Below, piece by piece: positions 23,101 to 33,200 of a stretch of 64,000 nt of DNA. Where the stretch lies: NCBI GenBank assembly GCA_035575135.1, contig DATLYE010000005.1, forward strand, positions 62,001-126,000, given 5' to 3'. The notes below the pieces were generated by a model that saw only the letters and a list, made by a program, of their open reading frames with translations, was not told where the DNA came from and ran no database searches. Positions within the stretch are counted from its first letter, which is position 1. Each line of letters begins with the position of its first letter. The position numbers and the translations under genes are program-made. The DNA comes from JANWXD01 sp035575135. Lineage in GTDB: Bacteria; Acidobacteriota; Terriglobia; Bryobacterales; Bryobacteraceae.

Positions 23101-24803
23101 GGCCTTCCTGTCCCTTGCCGGAGCGTCACCAGCCGGTTCAGGCCGACGTTGTCCCACCGCTCCCGCGTTCCGTTCGGCCAGATGACGACAACTCCCTCGA
23201 CGCTCTGGGTCCGGCCCAGTCCGAAGTACACGCGGGGGTCGCTCGCGCTCAAGTAACTGGAATCGGTGTGACACCGCCGCCACAGCGTGCGCCCGCCGGC
23301 CACGAGCACGCCTACGCGGGCTCCGAGCCCCAGCCGGTTGTCCTGAACGCCTTCCAGTTTCACCCCGAGCCAGTTCGCCTCCGTGCGCGTATCGTTCAGC
23401 AAGAGGCGGACCGGACCGTTGTTGTTCGTTACGACGATGTCCACGTCGCCGTCGTTGTCCACGTCGCCGAAGGCGGCTCCCCGGCTCACTTCCGAAAGTT
23501 CGAACGCAGTTCCCCCCTGGCGACTGACATCCTGGAAGCCCCGGCCCGCACCGGCATTCCGCAGAAGAAGATTGCGCTCGTGGAAGGGATAACGTTCCCC
23601 GCGAAGTGATTCGATGCGCGTCACCGCGCCGTTGGCTACAAACAGATCCAGCCAGCCATCGCGGTCGTAGTCGAACCAGTCCAACCCGAAGCCCGTGTAC
23701 GGAAACGTCAGGGCCCCCAGACCATGGCGCAGGGTGACGTCCTGGAATTCGCCCCGCCCGTTGTTTTCAAACAGCGTACAGCCTTCGCGGCGCAAGTTGA
23801 CCACGATGAGGTCGTCGTCGCCGTCGTTGTCAAAATCGCCCGCGCTGACTCCCATGCCCGCTTTGGGAAGCCCGTCCTCGCTGTAGGCGGCTCCCGCCAT
23901 CAGCGCCGCGTCCCGGAACGTGCCGTCTCTTTGATTGATCCAGAGAATGTTCGCGGCGGTGTCATTGGCGATGTAGACGTCTATCCAGCCGTCGCCGTTC
24001 AGATCGCTGCAAGTGATGCCCAGCCCCGGCCCATAGACGGGAGCGGTGCCCGCAGAGACCGAAACATCTTGGAAGCGTCCGTTCCCCTCGTTGCGGAACA
24101 GCCGGTCCGGCACGGCCTGATAGGCTTTCGGGGTACAGTAGTCGCGCTCGCCCGTCGCGGCATAGCACATTTTGTTGCCCCGTAGCGTGAAGTCCACATA
24201 GTTCAGCACGAACAGGTCCAGGTCCCCGTCGCGGTCGTAGTCCACAAAGGCGGCGCTGGTACTCCAGCGCGGATCGTCCACGCCCGCCTGCCGGGTCACA
24301 TCCCGGAAGGTGCCGTCCCCCTCGTTGTGGTACAGGGCGTTGCTTCCGAAGCAGGTGACGTAGAGGTCCACAAAGCCGTCGTTATCGTAGTCACCCGTGG
24401 CGACCCCCATGCAGTAGCCGCTGTGTCCCAGTCGGGTCTCTTCGGTCACGTCCGTGAAGCGCAGCGTACCGGAAGGGACCAGTTCGTTGCGGAACAGGCG
24501 ATTGCCCGGCTTGAAGCCCGGAGGGGGCGGGAACAGGGTCTCCTCCGGCTTGCGGCGCGGGTCGAACACCGTGCTCTGGACGAGGTAAACATCCAGATCG
24601 CCGTCGTTATCGTAGTCCAGAAGTGCGGCGCCTGCCCCCATGATCTCCGGCATGTAAAACTCCCCGGTGGCTCCGGTGAAATGATGAAAGCGCAGGCCGG
24701 CGGCTTCGGCCGCCTCACGGAAAAGCACCGGAGACTTTTCGACGGATTGCTGCCGCCCGCATGCCGCCGCAAGCAAGGCTGTGCAAACCACGAGGCGTTT
24801 CAT
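23088..24803 (-). CDS. CRTAC1-family lipoprotein: seven FG-GAP repeats plus ASPIC/UnbV domain
   Basis: A 571-aa surface lipoprotein. The leader MKRLVVCTALLAAAC has a lipobox LAAAC. I count seven calcium-binding D-x-D-x-D-G repeats (DYDNDGDLDVYLVQ, DYDNDGFVDLYV, DYDRDGDLDLFVLN, DLNGDGWIDVYI, DFDNDGDDDLIVV, DYDRDGWLDLFVAN, DVDNDGDVDIVV), so a seven-bladed propeller is expected. The C-terminal 90 residues are an ASPIC/UnbV domain (WLGVKLEGV to VVVIWPNGTRERW). The ATG at 24803 overlaps the stop of a TPR lipoprotein gene (ATGA), and a TonB-dependent receptor gene precedes that. Similar three-gene sets recur in Acidobacteria. The function is not established. Confidence 0.9.
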   Translation of the reverse strand: MKRLVVCTALLAAACGRQQSVEKSPVLFREAAEAAGLRFHHFTGATGEFYMPEIMGAGAALLDYDNDGDLDVYLVQSTVFDPRRKPEETLFPPPPGFKPGNRLFRNELVPSGTLRFTDVTEETRLGHSGYCMGVATGDYDNDGFVDLYVTCFGSNALYHNEGDGTFRDVTRQAGVDDPRWSTSAAFVDYDRDGDLDLFVLNYVDFTLRGNKMCYAATGERDYCTPKAYQAVPDRLFRNEGNGRFQDVSVSAGTAPVYGPGLGITCSDLNGDGWIDVYIANDTAANILWINQRDGTFRDAALMAGAAYSEDGLPKAGMGVSAGDFDNDGDDDLIVVNLRREGCTLFENNGRGEFQDVTLRHGLGALTFPYTGFGLDWFDYDRDGWLDLFVANGAVTRIESLRGERYPFHERNLLLRNAGAGRGFQDVSRQGGTAFELSEVSRGAAFGDVDNDGDVDIVVTNNNGPVRLLLNDTRTEANWLGVKLEGVQDNRLGLGARVGVLVAGGRTLWRRCHTDSSYLSASDPRVYFGLGRTQSVEGVVVIWPNGTRERWDNVGLNRLVTLRQGTGRPQGF

Positions 24804-26272
24804 CGGGCCGGTGGAGCCTGCTCGAGACGGGCGAGGTCCCGTGCGATCCGGGCGGCCAGCTCCGTCTGGCCGCGGGCCGCCGCCTTCTGGTGCGCCTGGC
24901 GGGCGTAGCCGAGAGCCTTGTCGCGCCTGCCGAGCCGGGCGTAGGCGGCGGCCAGGGCGTAAAGATAACCCGGAGTGTTTTCGTTTTCGGGCTCGAGAGT
25001 GGCTTCCAGATGCCGGATCGCCTCCTCGTGACGTCCCCAGTGGGCCAGAATGCGCGCCAGGTGATAGTGGGCGAGCTGGTAGCCCGGCTTGTCCTCCAAC
25101 GCGCGGCGATATTGCTCGGCTGCCTCCGCCAGCCTCCCCTGCTCTTCGAGCAGGTAGCCGTAGTTGTGGCGCGCTTCCGCGTGATGCGGGTTGATTTCCA
25201 GGGCGCGCAGGAAGGCCGCGCGGGCTTCGGCGCGGCGGCCGCGAAAGAAACAAATCACGCCGTAATTGTAGTGGCTCTCGGCCAGATTCGGGTTGCGCGC
25301 CACCGCGGCGCGGTAGTGGCGCTCGGCTTCCTCGTAGCGATTCAGGCGGCCGTACAACGTCACCAGGTTGGCGTGCGCCTGGGCACTGTCCGGATTGAGG
25401 CGCAGCGCCTCCTGGTGGAGCCGGATGGCGGTCTCCAGATCGCCGGCGCGGTCGGCTTCCGTCGCGCGGCGGATCAGATCGAGCGGGTCCCGCTTGAGGC
25501 GCGCCACTTCCTCCATGGCGTCGTCGCGCGCCGGGGGCACGTCGGTCTTGTGCCGCTCGTAAGCCGCCAGGTGAGGGGCGGCCTGATCGGCCCGGCCCAG
25601 CCGCTGGTAGGCCTGCGCCAGGGCGTAGTGGGCGCTCCCATAAGCGGGAAACAGCCGACACGCCTCCCGGAAGGACTCCGCGGCTTCCACCAGCCGCCCT
25701 TCGGCCAGCCGGACGCGGCCCAAGCCGTAGTGAGCCGCAGGCTGGTTAGGATCGCTGCGAACCACGGCCTCGTAGAGCCTTCGGGCCCCGGCGATGTCGC
25801 CCGATGCCAGCAGCGCCTCGGCCAAGCGCAAGCGTGCCGGCACGTAGTCGCGGCGCAGGCGCAGAGCCCTGCGAAAGGCCTCCGCCGCTTCTCGGTAGTT
25901 GCCGTCGGCGGCGAGCACGACGCCGCGGAGATACGGCCAGCGGAAAGCCTTCGGGGCGAGCCGGTGCGCCCGCTGGTAGCAAAGGGCGGCGGCGGCGTGC
26001 TGGCCGTGGGCCTGCAGGCTCATGCCCAGCTCCCCGGTGGCTTCGGCATCATCCGGCCGCGAGCGGGCCTTGGCATAGGCGGCCTCGATCGTTTCCCGCG
26101 CTGCCGGCAGAAACCGCGAGGTGTCGAGACGTGGCAGCTCCGGAATCGCAGTCGGGCGGCAGGTGCTCAGGATCGCCGCCGCGCCCATCACCGCGCCGCC
26201 GAGACGCAGGCCGGCCCGCAGGCTCCATTGCGGGGGGCGGACACGGGTGGTCCCTCCTGCCACCCAGGGCAT
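24800..26272 (-). CDS. TPR lipoprotein or membrane-anchored TPR protein
   Basis: A roughly 490-aa protein made of about ten tetratricopeptide repeats (for example ALCYQRAHRLAPKAFRWPYL, AEARAAFLRALEINPHHAEA). The N-terminus carries a hydrophobic run AVMGAAAILSTC that could be a lipobox or a membrane anchor. The start is uncertain: TTG 26290, ATG 26281 and ATG 26272 are all in frame. I use 26272 because TATACT (26282-26287) sits just upstream and would put the transcript start close to it. The protein links a TonB receptor gene (83 nt upstream) to the CRTAC1 lipoprotein (overlap). Confidence 0.8.
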   Translation of the reverse strand: MPWVAGGTTRVRPPQWSLRAGLRLGGAVMGAAAILSTCRPTAIPELPRLDTSRFLPAARETIEAAYAKARSRPDDAEATGELGMSLQAHGQHAAAALCYQRAHRLAPKAFRWPYLRGVVLAADGNYREAAEAFRRALRLRRDYVPARLRLAEALLASGDIAGARRLYEAVVRSDPNQPAAHYGLGRVRLAEGRLVEAAESFREACRLFPAYGSAHYALAQAYQRLGRADQAAPHLAAYERHKTDVPPARDDAMEEVARLKRDPLDLIRRATEADRAGDLETAIRLHQEALRLNPDSAQAHANLVTLYGRLNRYEEAERHYRAAVARNPNLAESHYNYGVICFFRGRRAEARAAFLRALEINPHHAEARHNYGYLLEEQGRLAEAAEQYRRALEDKPGYQLAHYHLARILAHWGRHEEAIRHLEATLEPENENTPGYLYALAAAYARLGRRDKALGYARQAHQKAAARGQTELAARIARDLARLEQAPPAR

Positions 26273-26281
26273 CGACCGCAT

Positions 26282-26287
26282 AGTATA
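26282..26287 (-). promoter_or_regulatory. Candidate -10 (TATACT) in front of the TPR lipoprotein gene
   Basis: TATACT on the minus strand lies 9 nt before the chosen ATG and inside a longer possible frame. It suggests that the TPR/CRTAC1 pair can be transcribed apart from the receptor. Confidence 0.35.
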
Positions 26288-26373
26288 CAAGGTGCGCGGG
26301 CCGGTCCGCCCGCGCGCGGTGACGACCGGCGGGTCGGCGCCGGCGTTCCTACCTGCCCGCGCCGGCCTTCCCG

Positions 26374-29300
26374 CTAGAATGCCAGCCGTGCGGCAAACTG
26401 AATCCGCCGCATCACCCCCAGGCCGCCGGGAGCCAAAGAACTGATCCGGCCCGCGTCCGCAGAGGTCACGTTAGCATTGGGCTGCCCGAGGTTGGTGGTG
26501 TTGAAGGTGTTATACGTCTCGAACCGGACTGTCAACTTATAGGTTTCCCCGATCGAGAAATCCTTGTGCAAGGCGAGATCCTGGTTGAAGAACCGCGGCC
26601 CGCGCAAGGTGTTCCGGCCGAAGTTTCCGAACTCGTTATTCGCCGGAATCAGGAAGGCATCGCCCAGACCCCGGACGATCCACTGATCCCGGCTGCGGTT
26701 GGCCGGGTACGGGCTGCCGGGCCCGCGATCCGGCCGGTTGCCCGGGCCGGCGTTCGGACGGATGAACCGGGATGGATCGGGATTGTCGAAGAACGGCGTG
26801 AAGGGCAGGCCGCCGTAAATCAGCGTGATCCCGCTCAGGCGCCAGCCGCCGAGCAGCAGATCGAGACCCTTGCTCCACTGATTCCCAAAGCGCCTGCCGC
26901 GGCCGAAGGGCAGCTCCCACAGCTCGTTGATATTGAACATGTGCTTGCGATCCCAATCCGCCACTCCGCGGCCCAGGTCGCGCCGGTAAAGAAACTCAAA
27001 CGATCCGGCATCCTGGATCGAGCGGCTGAGCGTGTACCAGCCGCTGATTTGGAAGCCCCGGGAGAAGCGTTTGTCAACCTTGATCTGTAACGAGTCGTAC
27101 TCGCTGGTGGCGCAGTTGCAGTAAAAGTCTATCGCCTGGGTCCAGCCAAAGGGCTTCAGAAAGCCGAAGAACGGCTTGCGCACGTTGGCATCCGCGACTC
27201 CGGGAACAAAGGCCGCCTCATTGACGTTGAAGGCGGGTCCGTCTCCGGTGAACACATGGCGCCCGACATTGCCGACAAAAGCCGCCTCGACAGACAGCGT
27301 CGGCGTGATCTGACGCTGGATCGTGGCATTGTACGCCATGCTGCGCGGCATGCGGACGTTGAGGGGCCTCGCCTTCCCGCTCACGCCAACGGGCAACGGA
27401 AAGCGCCCGTTCGGGCCCGGTTCGGGAAAGACCGGAGTGGGCGGGCCTTGCGCGAGAGTGAAAACGCTGGTGAAGTCGCTGGGTGCCCGCAAATCCTGGA
27501 TGGCCAAAACCGGCAGGTTCTGGGTGACGTTGTGTCCAAAGATGGAGCCGAAGGTGCCTAGCGCGTAGCTCCAGCCGTACCCGGCCCGGACCACCGTCTT
27601 CGGGGTGATCTGATAGGCCACGCCGAGGCGCGGGGCGAAGTTGGTCCACTTCATGTCCTGGATGCCGTGGTCGGAGACGCCGCCCACGCCGAACACGGCG
27701 ATCTCACCGGTTCGCAGGTCCAACTGTCCCCCTTTCCCGCGGCCGTTTACCTTTTCGGGAAACACCTGCTCCCAGCGCAAACCGTAATTGAGCGTCAGCT
27801 TGGGTGTGATACGCCAGGTGTCCTGCCCATACCAAAAGAAGCGCTTCTGGCGTTCGGCGGCATCCGTGAACGGGCTGACGAAGCGTCGAAACGCGGTAAC
27901 GTGACCCAACATGAATGTGGCCAACCCCAGGCCCTGAAGCGTCTCAGCCCCGCGCACCAAGCCCGTGTAGCCGGGATCGAAAGACAGCTCGCCGGCCCGG
28001 TGCGCGTCACTCGGCACCCGCAATTGCAACGCGTAGCGCAGGTCTGCCCCGAACTTGATGCTGTGGTTACCGGAGATCTTTGTCGTATTACTTACCCACT
28101 GGAACTGCTGCTCGGATTGCCGCAAGGGGCAGTTACACTGGTTGACGCCCAGCGCATATCCGAAGTTAAAGCCTCCGTCTCCATTCACAAAGAAAGCTGG
28201 CATGCCTGAAGTAAAGATGGGCTCCTGGTTGACGCCCGGTACCGAGTTCAGGTTGGGGATGCCCGCATCCGCTGCGGGTGTGGTGCCCACGCCGTTCGGC
28301 AAGACGTTGACGCGGTAGCGCATGTAGCCGAACCGGATCTCGGTCAACAGGGTAGGGCTGATGGTGTGGTTATACCCCACCGCCAGGCTTTGGTTACGCA
28401 CCTCCGACTGGCCGCCGAAAAAGATGTTGTCCAGAGCGGGTCCGCCCAGCAGATCCCCGAAGGCCCCCGGGGCGCGTTTGCGAAAATCTGCGAAGCTGTA
28501 ACGGCCGAACAGCGACGCCTTCTCGCTCACATACCAGTCGATTCGGGTGTCGAACTGGTCGCTGTCGAACTTTTCGCTGCCACTGGCGGCAAAATTGCGC
28601 CGGAAAGGCGAGCCTCCGGGATCCGTGGCGTTCGGATTCGGCAGCAGCCGGATGAGATTGAGCGCCTGCGGGCTGAGCCGCGACTGGGGAATCTTGTTGA
28701 CCACGCCGTCGGTTTCGAACACCAGCCTGCCTTCGCCGGTGACCGGGTCTCCGGTGAGTGGATCGAAAATCATGTTCCGCTGGAGCGGCACCAGGCGGCC
28801 GGATGTCGTCCGGACCAGCGGAGCGCCGGGGAGCGGCTCCAAATACTCGCTGAAGTCCCCCTGGCGGGCCTTCAAGGTCGGCACCTGCGTGAGTACGGAA
28901 GAGCCGGTGCGGCGCCGCGTCCCCTGGTAATCGCCGAAAAAGAACAGCCTGTCCTTCTTGATGGGTCCTCCGAGCGTGCCCCCGAACTGGTTCCACTTGA
29001 CGGGTGGGACTTCCTCGCGCTCGGCCGGATTGAAGGGGTTCTTGGCAAATACCTGGAAGCCGGGGGAGTTATTGCGGAAAAATTCGAAGGCCGAGCCGTG
29101 AAACTCGTTGGTTCCCGACTTGGTCTGTACCGCCACCATGCCCGAGGTCGCCAGACCGAATTCGGCATCGTAGTTCTGGGTGATGACTTTCGCCTCTGCG
29201 ATGGAGTCCATGACCGGATTGATGACGATGATGCCGAGAATCGGGTCTTGGTTATCCGTACCGTCCAGCAAATACCCGGTGCCGCTGAAGTGCTGGCCGC

Positions 29301-29916
29301 CCACCATGATCTGGGCGCTGCCCTGAGGGTTCTCGCTCGAGGCGTGCTGCCAGCCCAGCTTCTGCGAGCCCGGAACCAGCAGCAGATAGCTTTGGAAGTT
29401 CCGGTCCTGGTTCGGCAGCTCGACCAGAGTGTTCGCGCTGAAGGTGGTCGCCACATCGGCTCGGTCCGACTTGAGCAGCGGCGCCTCCGCTGTCACCTCC
29501 ACCTGTTCGCTGACCGCACCGACTTCTAACTTAACGTCCACACGTGCCGCCGCGTCGACGCCCACCAGGATGTCGCGGCTGACGGCCTTGCGAAAGCCGG
29601 CGGCCTCAACTTCTACCTGATATCGGCCCGGGACAAGTTGGCTTCGGCTGTAATTGCCCGCCGCATTCGTCGTCGTTTCGAACTTGATGTTCTTGTCCAT
29701 GTCTATGATGGTGATCCTGGCGTTCGGAACGACGCCTCCGGTGGGATCCGTCACGGTGCCGAAGATACTTCCGTAAACCGCCTGAGCGTAACTCGTGCCC
29801 GGACTCCACGTCGCGATCAGCAGAGAGCACAGAAGAGCGAAACCAAGACAGCGGCCGGGCCGAGAGGTCAGGCCGGCGGCCACGGATCGCGCAGGTGCGC
29901 TACGCATGAGTTTCAT
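26374..29916 (-). CDS. TonB-dependent receptor, Oar-like, with carboxypeptidase-regulatory domain
   Basis: An 1180-aa outer-membrane protein. A signal peptide ends near GTSYAQ. A CarboxypepD_reg-like domain follows (GSIFGTVTDPTGGVVPNA, residues about 50-130), then a plug-like region (ELPNQDRNFQSYLLLVPG) and a long beta-barrel with aromatic-rich strands ending in the terminal F of RLAF. The family imports or binds large nutrients. A strong ribosome-binding site GGAGG lies 8 nt before the ATG. Two CNC motifs are present in extracellular-loop regions (near residues 594 and 933). The gene precedes a TPR lipoprotein and a CRTAC1 lipoprotein, a set reminiscent of SusC/SusD pairs (inference). Confidence 0.9.
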   Translation of the reverse strand: MKLMRSAPARSVAAGLTSRPGRCLGFALLCSLLIATWSPGTSYAQAVYGSIFGTVTDPTGGVVPNARITIIDMDKNIKFETTTNAAGNYSRSQLVPGRYQVEVEAAGFRKAVSRDILVGVDAAARVDVKLEVGAVSEQVEVTAEAPLLKSDRADVATTFSANTLVELPNQDRNFQSYLLLVPGSQKLGWQHASSENPQGSAQIMVGGQHFSGTGYLLDGTDNQDPILGIIVINPVMDSIAEAKVITQNYDAEFGLATSGMVAVQTKSGTNEFHGSAFEFFRNNSPGFQVFAKNPFNPAEREEVPPVKWNQFGGTLGGPIKKDRLFFFGDYQGTRRRTGSSVLTQVPTLKARQGDFSEYLEPLPGAPLVRTTSGRLVPLQRNMIFDPLTGDPVTGEGRLVFETDGVVNKIPQSRLSPQALNLIRLLPNPNATDPGGSPFRRNFAASGSEKFDSDQFDTRIDWYVSEKASLFGRYSFADFRKRAPGAFGDLLGGPALDNIFFGGQSEVRNQSLAVGYNHTISPTLLTEIRFGYMRYRVNVLPNGVGTTPAADAGIPNLNSVPGVNQEPIFTSGMPAFFVNGDGGFNFGYALGVNQCNCPLRQSEQQFQWVSNTTKISGNHSIKFGADLRYALQLRVPSDAHRAGELSFDPGYTGLVRGAETLQGLGLATFMLGHVTAFRRFVSPFTDAAERQKRFFWYGQDTWRITPKLTLNYGLRWEQVFPEKVNGRGKGGQLDLRTGEIAVFGVGGVSDHGIQDMKWTNFAPRLGVAYQITPKTVVRAGYGWSYALGTFGSIFGHNVTQNLPVLAIQDLRAPSDFTSVFTLAQGPPTPVFPEPGPNGRFPLPVGVSGKARPLNVRMPRSMAYNATIQRQITPTLSVEAAFVGNVGRHVFTGDGPAFNVNEAAFVPGVADANVRKPFFGFLKPFGWTQAIDFYCNCATSEYDSLQIKVDKRFSRGFQISGWYTLSRSIQDAGSFEFLYRRDLGRGVADWDRKHMFNINELWELPFGRGRRFGNQWSKGLDLLLGGWRLSGITLIYGGLPFTPFFDNPDPSRFIRPNAGPGNRPDRGPGSPYPANRSRDQWIVRGLGDAFLIPANNEFGNFGRNTLRGPRFFNQDLALHKDFSIGETYKLTVRFETYNTFNTTNLGQPNANVTSADAGRISSLAPGGLGVMRRIQFAARLAF

Positions 29917-30209
29917 TTTGCAACCTCCATAACGCGTGATTCGGAGGCGGTCCTAGAAGGGTTATCCAGGGTGATCTGCAGGCGCCGACAATTTACTTGG
30001 TTAATCCGTGGTGTGAGATATGTGTAAAGCGCCCGCGTTGGCACCGGTCCGCTGCGTCCCAACGAAGAGCTTACTGCGGATCAGGTGGAACGGATCTATT
30101 TTCTACAGCCGGGGCAAATCCGGCTGCCGCCGCGCAAGAGGTCAGCCGACCGTGCAGGACTCCATCGCCACACGGCACGGCCGGCCAGCGATCTTCCCAG
30201 CAGTCGCGA
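29917..30209. other. 293-nt gap between the two receptor genes
   Basis: It holds the ribosome-binding site of the 26374-29916 receptor and presumably its promoter and a terminator for the upstream receptor. I see no clear hairpin with T-run, no conserved small ORF and no recognisable RNA gene. Confidence 0.5.
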
Positions 30210-33200
30210 TCAAAAGCTCACGCGCAACCCCAGCCGGAATTGCCGTTCGTCAATTCCCTCGCGCGCCAAGTTGGTCGTGCTTGTGATCTCCGTGAACCCG
30301 CCCAGACTGCGGACGGACCCGTCGGGATTCAACGTGAGGTTGGACACGTTGGTCCCGGGGTTGCTGAAGTGAGGCGTGTTGGTGAAGTTAAACGCCTCGG
30401 CCCGGAACTGAACCTTCCAGCGATCGGAAAGCGAGAACTCGCGGAAGAGGCCGAAATCCCAGTTGACGATGCCCGGACCGCGCAGGGAGTTGAACCCTGC
30501 GGTCCCGAACCGGGGTTCCGTCACCGGCCGGAAGGCCAGCGGGTCGAAATAGGACTGGCCCCGGCCCACGCCTCCCAGCTTGCGAACCACGGGCTTGACC
30601 TGGTCGGCCCGTTGCGTGCTCCCCGGAAGATCCAACGAAGCCCCCGAAGCCGTCACGGTGAAGGGCGTGCCGCTCATCAGACCCAGCACGTTGTTGAGCT
30701 GCCACCCACCCAAGAGCGCCGCCCCGACACCCTGCGTGGCCCAGCGGCGCCCCTTGCCGAACGGCAGTTCCCAGATATTGGTGATGTGAAGGTTATGCGT
30801 GCGATCGAAACTCCGGACCGCCCGGTTGAGATGGAAATAGTCCCAGGCGCGCACCGCCGGCTGGTTGGCCGTGTTGTCAATGATGCCGATGGACTTGGAC
30901 CAGGTGTAGTTGATCCCTAACTGCAAGCCGGCAGTGAAGCGCCGGTCCAGCGTAGCCTGCATGGCGTTGTACTGGCCCGTGCCCAGCGGCATCACAAACG
31001 TAGTCGGCGCAGTGCGGCCGAACTGCTGAAACAGCGGCCGGCCCGCCTGCCCGCGTCCGATCACTTGTCCGGAGTTGATATCGAAATAGCCGAGCTTCTT
31101 GGTTTCCCGTGTCGCCACGTAAGCCACCGAACCGATGAAGCTTCCGGGCAGTTCCTTCTGGAGAGTGACATTCCAGGACTGCAAATAGCCGCGGCGCAGC
31201 TTCTGGGGCCAGCCCGCAAACCCGAACCGGGCGGGAATATCAATGACGCCGTCGCCGAGCTCCGGCGCCGCAATCGGCGGAATGCCGTCTCTGAGTCTTC
31301 CTACCGGCTGGAACGCATTTTGCCCTTCGGCCACAAAGGGAATCAGAACCGGGTATTCGGCACGCATGAACTCAGTCGCCATAAAGGGATCAATCGTGAT
31401 CCCGTAGCCGGCCCGCAGCACCAGAGTCGGCGTGGCGCGGTAGGCCAGTCCCACGCGGGGCGCAAAATACCTCTTGCCGACCTCCACGCCGCAATCTCTG
31501 GGGATGCGGCCCACGCCGCACACATGCACCTTATTGGTCGCCGGATCGTAAATTTCCATGCCTCGGTCCGCGCGGGTGGGGAAGGGGAAGTATTCCCAGC
31601 GCGTGCCGTAGCTCAACGTCAGTTTCCGCGTGAGGCTCCAGCGATCGCGGATGTAGAAACTGTAGAGCCAGGCCCGCAGATTGTACTCGTCCGGCACCTG
31701 TAAAATCTTCCCGATGGTTGTGGGCAATCCGAGCAGAAACGTCGCGTAGCTGTTGAACTGATTGGCCGAGGGGCCGCCGCGTGTGAGGGTGGGTCCGCCC
31801 GAGAACGTGAAGCCACCTTGGCCGCCGTGCACGCCCCCTCCGCCCACGAACTCCGCCTGGCTCTGGTTAAGATGCTGGCGGTACAAATCAAAGCCGAAGC
31901 GCACGTTGTGCGTACCCTTCGTCCAGTTGAAGTTGGCCACGTATTGATACTGCGGATCGCGGCGATAGTAGGGCATGAAATTGTCGTTGGTCCCGATGTT
32001 CGTGTAGCTGTCAATGGCGAAGGTGGGCCAGCTCCCCTCGAAGCGCCGCGGGCCGTTGGTACCCGGGATGCCCAGGAAATCCAGCCCCAGCTTCTCCTCC
32101 AGGCGTCGCTGCTCCGAGCTCGTGTCCATGCGCGTGTAGCCGTAATAAGCATCGATGACGAAGGTCGGGCTCACGACATAGTTCACGGCCACGGTGGTTG
32201 AGTAAGTCCCTCCACGGGAATTACCGGGGTTGCCGCCGGCGATGGGCGGCCCGCCAAGCTCGTCGAACAGCTCCCGGTTGAAACTGCTGTAACGCAGCAC
32301 GCTGAAACGCACGAACATGTTCAGCCTGTCTGTGGCGTTGTAATTCACTTTGGAGTCTACCGTGTTGCGGTTGAATTTGAACGGAGCCGCCACGAAGTAA
32401 TTGCTGCTCAGGCCGCTCAGGTTCGGAAGCGGCGTCAGATCGGCCAGCCTGCGGGCAATCGAATCCTGGCGGGACGCCGGCACGAGATTATCCGGGAACG
32501 GCGTGCGGTTGCTGCCGTCCGGGTTCCCGGTGAGCGGGTCATAGATCGAGCGCGGGGAGGCAGACATATCTCCCCGTTTGATTTCGGCGGTGGGAACCGT
32601 CCCAAAGCGGGAGGCGCTCTGGCGGTCGTAGGTTCCTTCGTAGGCCACAAAGTAAAACAGTTTGTCGCGTTTAAAGGGGCCGCCCGCGGCCGCGCCGAAC
32701 TGGTTGTTGATGAGCTTGGGCTTGCCTTGCCCCTGGGGCAGAAAGAACGGCTTCGCTTTCAGCCGCTGGTTGGTGTGGTACTCATAGACGGCCCCGTGCA
32801 GCTCGTTGGTCCCGCTTCGAGTTTGCAGGCTGATGGCCGCACCCCCGGCAAGGCCCTGTTCGGCGTCAAAGCTGTTGGTCACGACATTCACCGTCTCGAT
32901 CGCCTCCAGCGACGGAATGTAGGCCACAATCCACGGCAACTGGATCACGGTCGAACTTGCGCCGTCAATGCGCGTGTTGTTGGAGGCGTCGCTGGCGCCG
33001 TTGACGTTAAACCGGAGGGCTCGGGAGGGATTCGTCGGGATGGAATGGGCGTTCACCGGGGGGCTGAAGCCGGGCAGGGCGCGGAACAGCTGCTGGTAGT
33101 TGCGCCCGATGGCCACCGGCAAGTCAACCAGTTGCTTGCCCACAATCTCGGCCCGCACTTCCGACCGGTCGGTTTGCAAGGCCGCCGCAGCGGCGCTCAC

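Noticed and set aside
23088..25661. An 857-aa minus-strand reading frame across the CRTAC1 and TPR genes
   Set aside because: Its first third is an out-of-frame reading of the TPR gene; only the part from ATG 24803 encodes recognisable lipoprotein and propeller sequence.
28366..29529. A 387-aa plus-strand frame opposite the TonB receptor
   Set aside because: Antisense to a receptor with a signal peptide and ribosome-binding site; no recognisable domain.
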